The notes under the pieces are model-generated. The model was not told the DNA's origin, ran no database searches, and was given only the letters and a program-made list of their open reading frames with translations. The translations under genes and the position numbers were made by a program. Below are positions 62,557-64,000 of a stretch of DNA of 64,000 bases, in pieces. This DNA comes from Burkholderia cenocepacia (GTDB lineage Bacteria > Pseudomonadota > Gammaproteobacteria > Burkholderiales > Burkholderiaceae). The stretch is from contig NZ_UAQZ01000014.1 in assembly GCF_900446215.1 (NCBI RefSeq), positions 496,001 to 560,000 on the forward strand, in the 5' to 3' direction. How positions within the stretch are numbered: the stretch's first letter is position 1; each line of letters opens with the position of its first letter.

Positions 62557-63714
62557 ATGGCCTCTCGATCCGCCCCAGTCATCGTTGTCGCCCCGGACTC
62601 CTTCAAGGGATCGCTGAGCGCGCTGGAGGCGGCGCAGGCGATGGCTCGCGGAATCCGGCGAGCGATACCTTGCGCCGTCGTCTTGACACGCCCCATGGCG
62701 GACGGCGGCGAAGGCACGCTCGACGCTATGATGGGGCGCGCTAGCGAGCGCGTGAGCCTCACGGTGCGGGGAGCATCCGGCCGCCCTCAGTCGATCGAGG
62801 TGGGGCTCACAAATGCGCATACGGCGATTGTCGAATCGGCCTGCATCCTCGGGCTGACCGACATTCTGGGCGTATCGGTTTCAGTCGAAGAGCGCAGTTC
62901 TCATGGAGTCGGAGAAGTGGTACGTCATTTGCTGGATCGTGGCGCGCGCAGGTTCCTCGTTGCGTTGGGCGGCACGAGCACGAACGACGCCGGTGCGGGT
63001 TTCCTGGCCGCACTCGGAATCAGGTTCCTCGACGCAAACGACCATGAAGTCACGCCGCTTCCCCGCGATTTCGACAAGATCGTAAGGGTCGACGCTCCCC
63101 GCATCGATCCCAGATTGAGCGAGACCAGCTTCCTCGGCATGACCGACGTAGACAACCCGCTCACTGGACCCCGCGGCGCGACATGCGTCTTCGGACCTCA
63201 GAAAGGGCTCACCGCAGAATCCTCCGACAAACTCGACAATTCGCTGCTTCGAATAGCCAATCTGCTCGAGGAAACACTCAGCGCCTCCTGTCTCGCGAAT
63301 CCCGGCGCAGGTGCCGCGGGAGGACTGGGATTTGCAATCCTGCTTCTAGGTGGCTCCTTGCAATCTGGGGCCGATGCCGTTGCCCGTGAAATTGGCCTTC
63401 GCCCCGCCGCGGACGAAGCGGACTGGCTAATTACGGGCGAAAGGCGGTCCGATACACAAACCCTCGGCGGAAAGGCACCTTTCGTGGCGTCGGCGTATGC
63501 TCGCGCCGCAGGCATACCATGCACGCTGCTCTCCGGATCGGTTGCCATGGAAGCGCTGCCGTCCCTGTCCGAGCACTTCGCGGGCTGCTTTTCCGCGTCG
63601 ATTGGTCCAATGTCTCTGGAGAATGCCATAGACAACGCCGCCGCCCTGCTCGAGAACGCTGCGCAGCAACTTGCCAATCTCCGCTACACGTGCGCAGTTG
63701 AACATCATCGCTGA
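62557..63714 (+). CDS. Glycerate 2-kinase (GarK/GlxK family)
   Basis: 385-aa class II glycerate kinase that phosphorylates D-glycerate to 2-phosphoglycerate. Motifs: APDSFKGSLSALEAAQAM (N-terminus), RPMADGGEGTLDAM, LGGTSTNDAGAGFLAALG and TDVDNPLTGP. Near residue 292 the usual GEGR-D-x-QT-x-GKAP motif reads GERRSDTQTLGGKAP, with Arg in place of Gly. It would feed the pathway product into lower glycolysis. Confidence 0.9.
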   Translation: MASRSAPVIVVAPDSFKGSLSALEAAQAMARGIRRAIPCAVVLTRPMADGGEGTLDAMMGRASERVSLTVRGASGRPQSIEVGLTNAHTAIVESACILGLTDILGVSVSVEERSSHGVGEVVRHLLDRGARRFLVALGGTSTNDAGAGFLAALGIRFLDANDHEVTPLPRDFDKIVRVDAPRIDPRLSETSFLGMTDVDNPLTGPRGATCVFGPQKGLTAESSDKLDNSLLRIANLLEETLSASCLANPGAGAAGGLGFAILLLGGSLQSGADAVAREIGLRPAADEADWLITGERRSDTQTLGGKAPFVASAYARAAGIPCTLLSGSVAMEALPSLSEHFAGCFSASIGPMSLENAIDNAAALLENAAQQLANLRYTCAVEHHR

Positions 63715-63927
63715 CACCGGCCCAAAGAAGCGCGGTGCGCGCCGGACGCATTGAACAGCTGTCTCTTTGCTGGATGGGTCGCTCGCGCTTTTACCGCCGA
63801 AAAGAAAGGCCACAAGCGAATTGAAGCCCCACAAGCAGGTTGGGGGGATCCTGGGTGACAAGCAGGGGGACTTTCCGGCCGATCTTGTCGCAGAGGCCAA
63901 CGTTGAGAGCAACGCGCTTAGAGGAAC

Positions 63928-64000
63928 ATGGATAACATTTCGGAATTCGCGCTCTTTCGCGCGATCGTTCAATCCGGCGGCATCAGTGCAGGCGCGTTCG
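63928..64000 (+). CDS. LysR-family regulator (5' end only)
   Basis: The first 24 codons read MDNISEFALFRAIVQSGGI then SAGAF, the start of a LysR HTH. ATG 63928 follows a gagga site at 63921-63925. The rest lies beyond the window. The preceding 213 nt after the glycerate kinase hold no supported gene. Confidence 0.75.
   Translation, partial: MDNISEFALFRAIVQSGGISAGAF

Noticed and set aside
63427..63972. Minus-strand frame opposite the end of the glycerate kinase gene
   Set aside because: Mostly antisense to a well-supported gene; the part beyond it shows no family features.
1..64000. CRISPR arrays, rRNA, tRNA and complete insertion sequences
   Set aside because: No regularly spaced direct repeats, no rRNA core sequence, no tRNA with a full T-arm and acceptor pairing, and no transposase motif were seen.

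Overview
The window is GC-rich and dense in LysR regulators, malonate decarboxylase, branched-chain keto-acid dehydrogenase, polyamine and porin genes. This is what one expects of a Burkholderia (probably B. cepacia complex) secondary chromosome; the genus call is inference from gene content and composition, with no marker gene present.

Region 1 (1-38936) looks like native chromosome. It starts inside a leftward malonate module (madL-madM-mdcA-mdcC-mdcD-mdcE, the last cut by the window edge) with a divergent LysR gene. Next come a DUF4148 secreted protein, a 3-hydroxyacyl-CoA dehydrogenase-like enzyme, a pair of Hsp20 chaperones behind a sigma32-like promoter, a TFIIB-type zinc protein, TerC, NhaR, a DUF2242 lipoprotein, a PLP dehydratase with divergent LysR, and an MFS exporter. 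A nitrogen/polyamine stretch follows: acetylpolyamine amidohydrolase, M20 amidohydrolase, MFS symporter, LysR, porin, NCS1 permease, GNAT and agmatinase with its LysR. After this lie the complete bkdA1-bkdA2-bkdB-lpdV operon, a flavin reductase, and a LysR gene facing an Old Yellow Enzyme-DoxX-quinone reductase-Tat-SDR series.

Region 2 (about 39050-54100) is an accessory island with lower GC and different codon use. At its left end is a 976-residue UvrD/HelD-type helicase with a nuclease-like insertion. The rest resembles the DNA-processing part of an integrative conjugative element: two paralogous proteins in which a glycine zipper splits a zinc ribbon, a DUF932 protein, a YqaJ exonuclease, a Cys-rich protein of recombination-directionality-factor type, a membrane protein with a DNA-binding tail, DUF4942, and two tandem small paralogs. 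An XRE repressor then faces an OafA-type acyltransferase across a promoter with paired dyad operators, followed by a small lipoprotein and a small exported protein. No integrase, relaxase or T4SS gene is visible.

Region 3 (54151-63714) is a catabolic cluster, probably for a sugar or sugar acid: xylose-isomerase-like TIM barrel, DUF993 (dihydrodipicolinate-synthase-like), Gfo/Idh/MocA, GMC oxidoreductase, aldehyde dehydrogenase, TetR and glycerate kinase. Two nearly identical palindromes upstream of the Gfo operon and the aldehyde dehydrogenase gene suggest control by one regulator. A truncated sugar-binding protein remnant shows that an ABC importer has been lost. The window ends at the start of another LysR gene.
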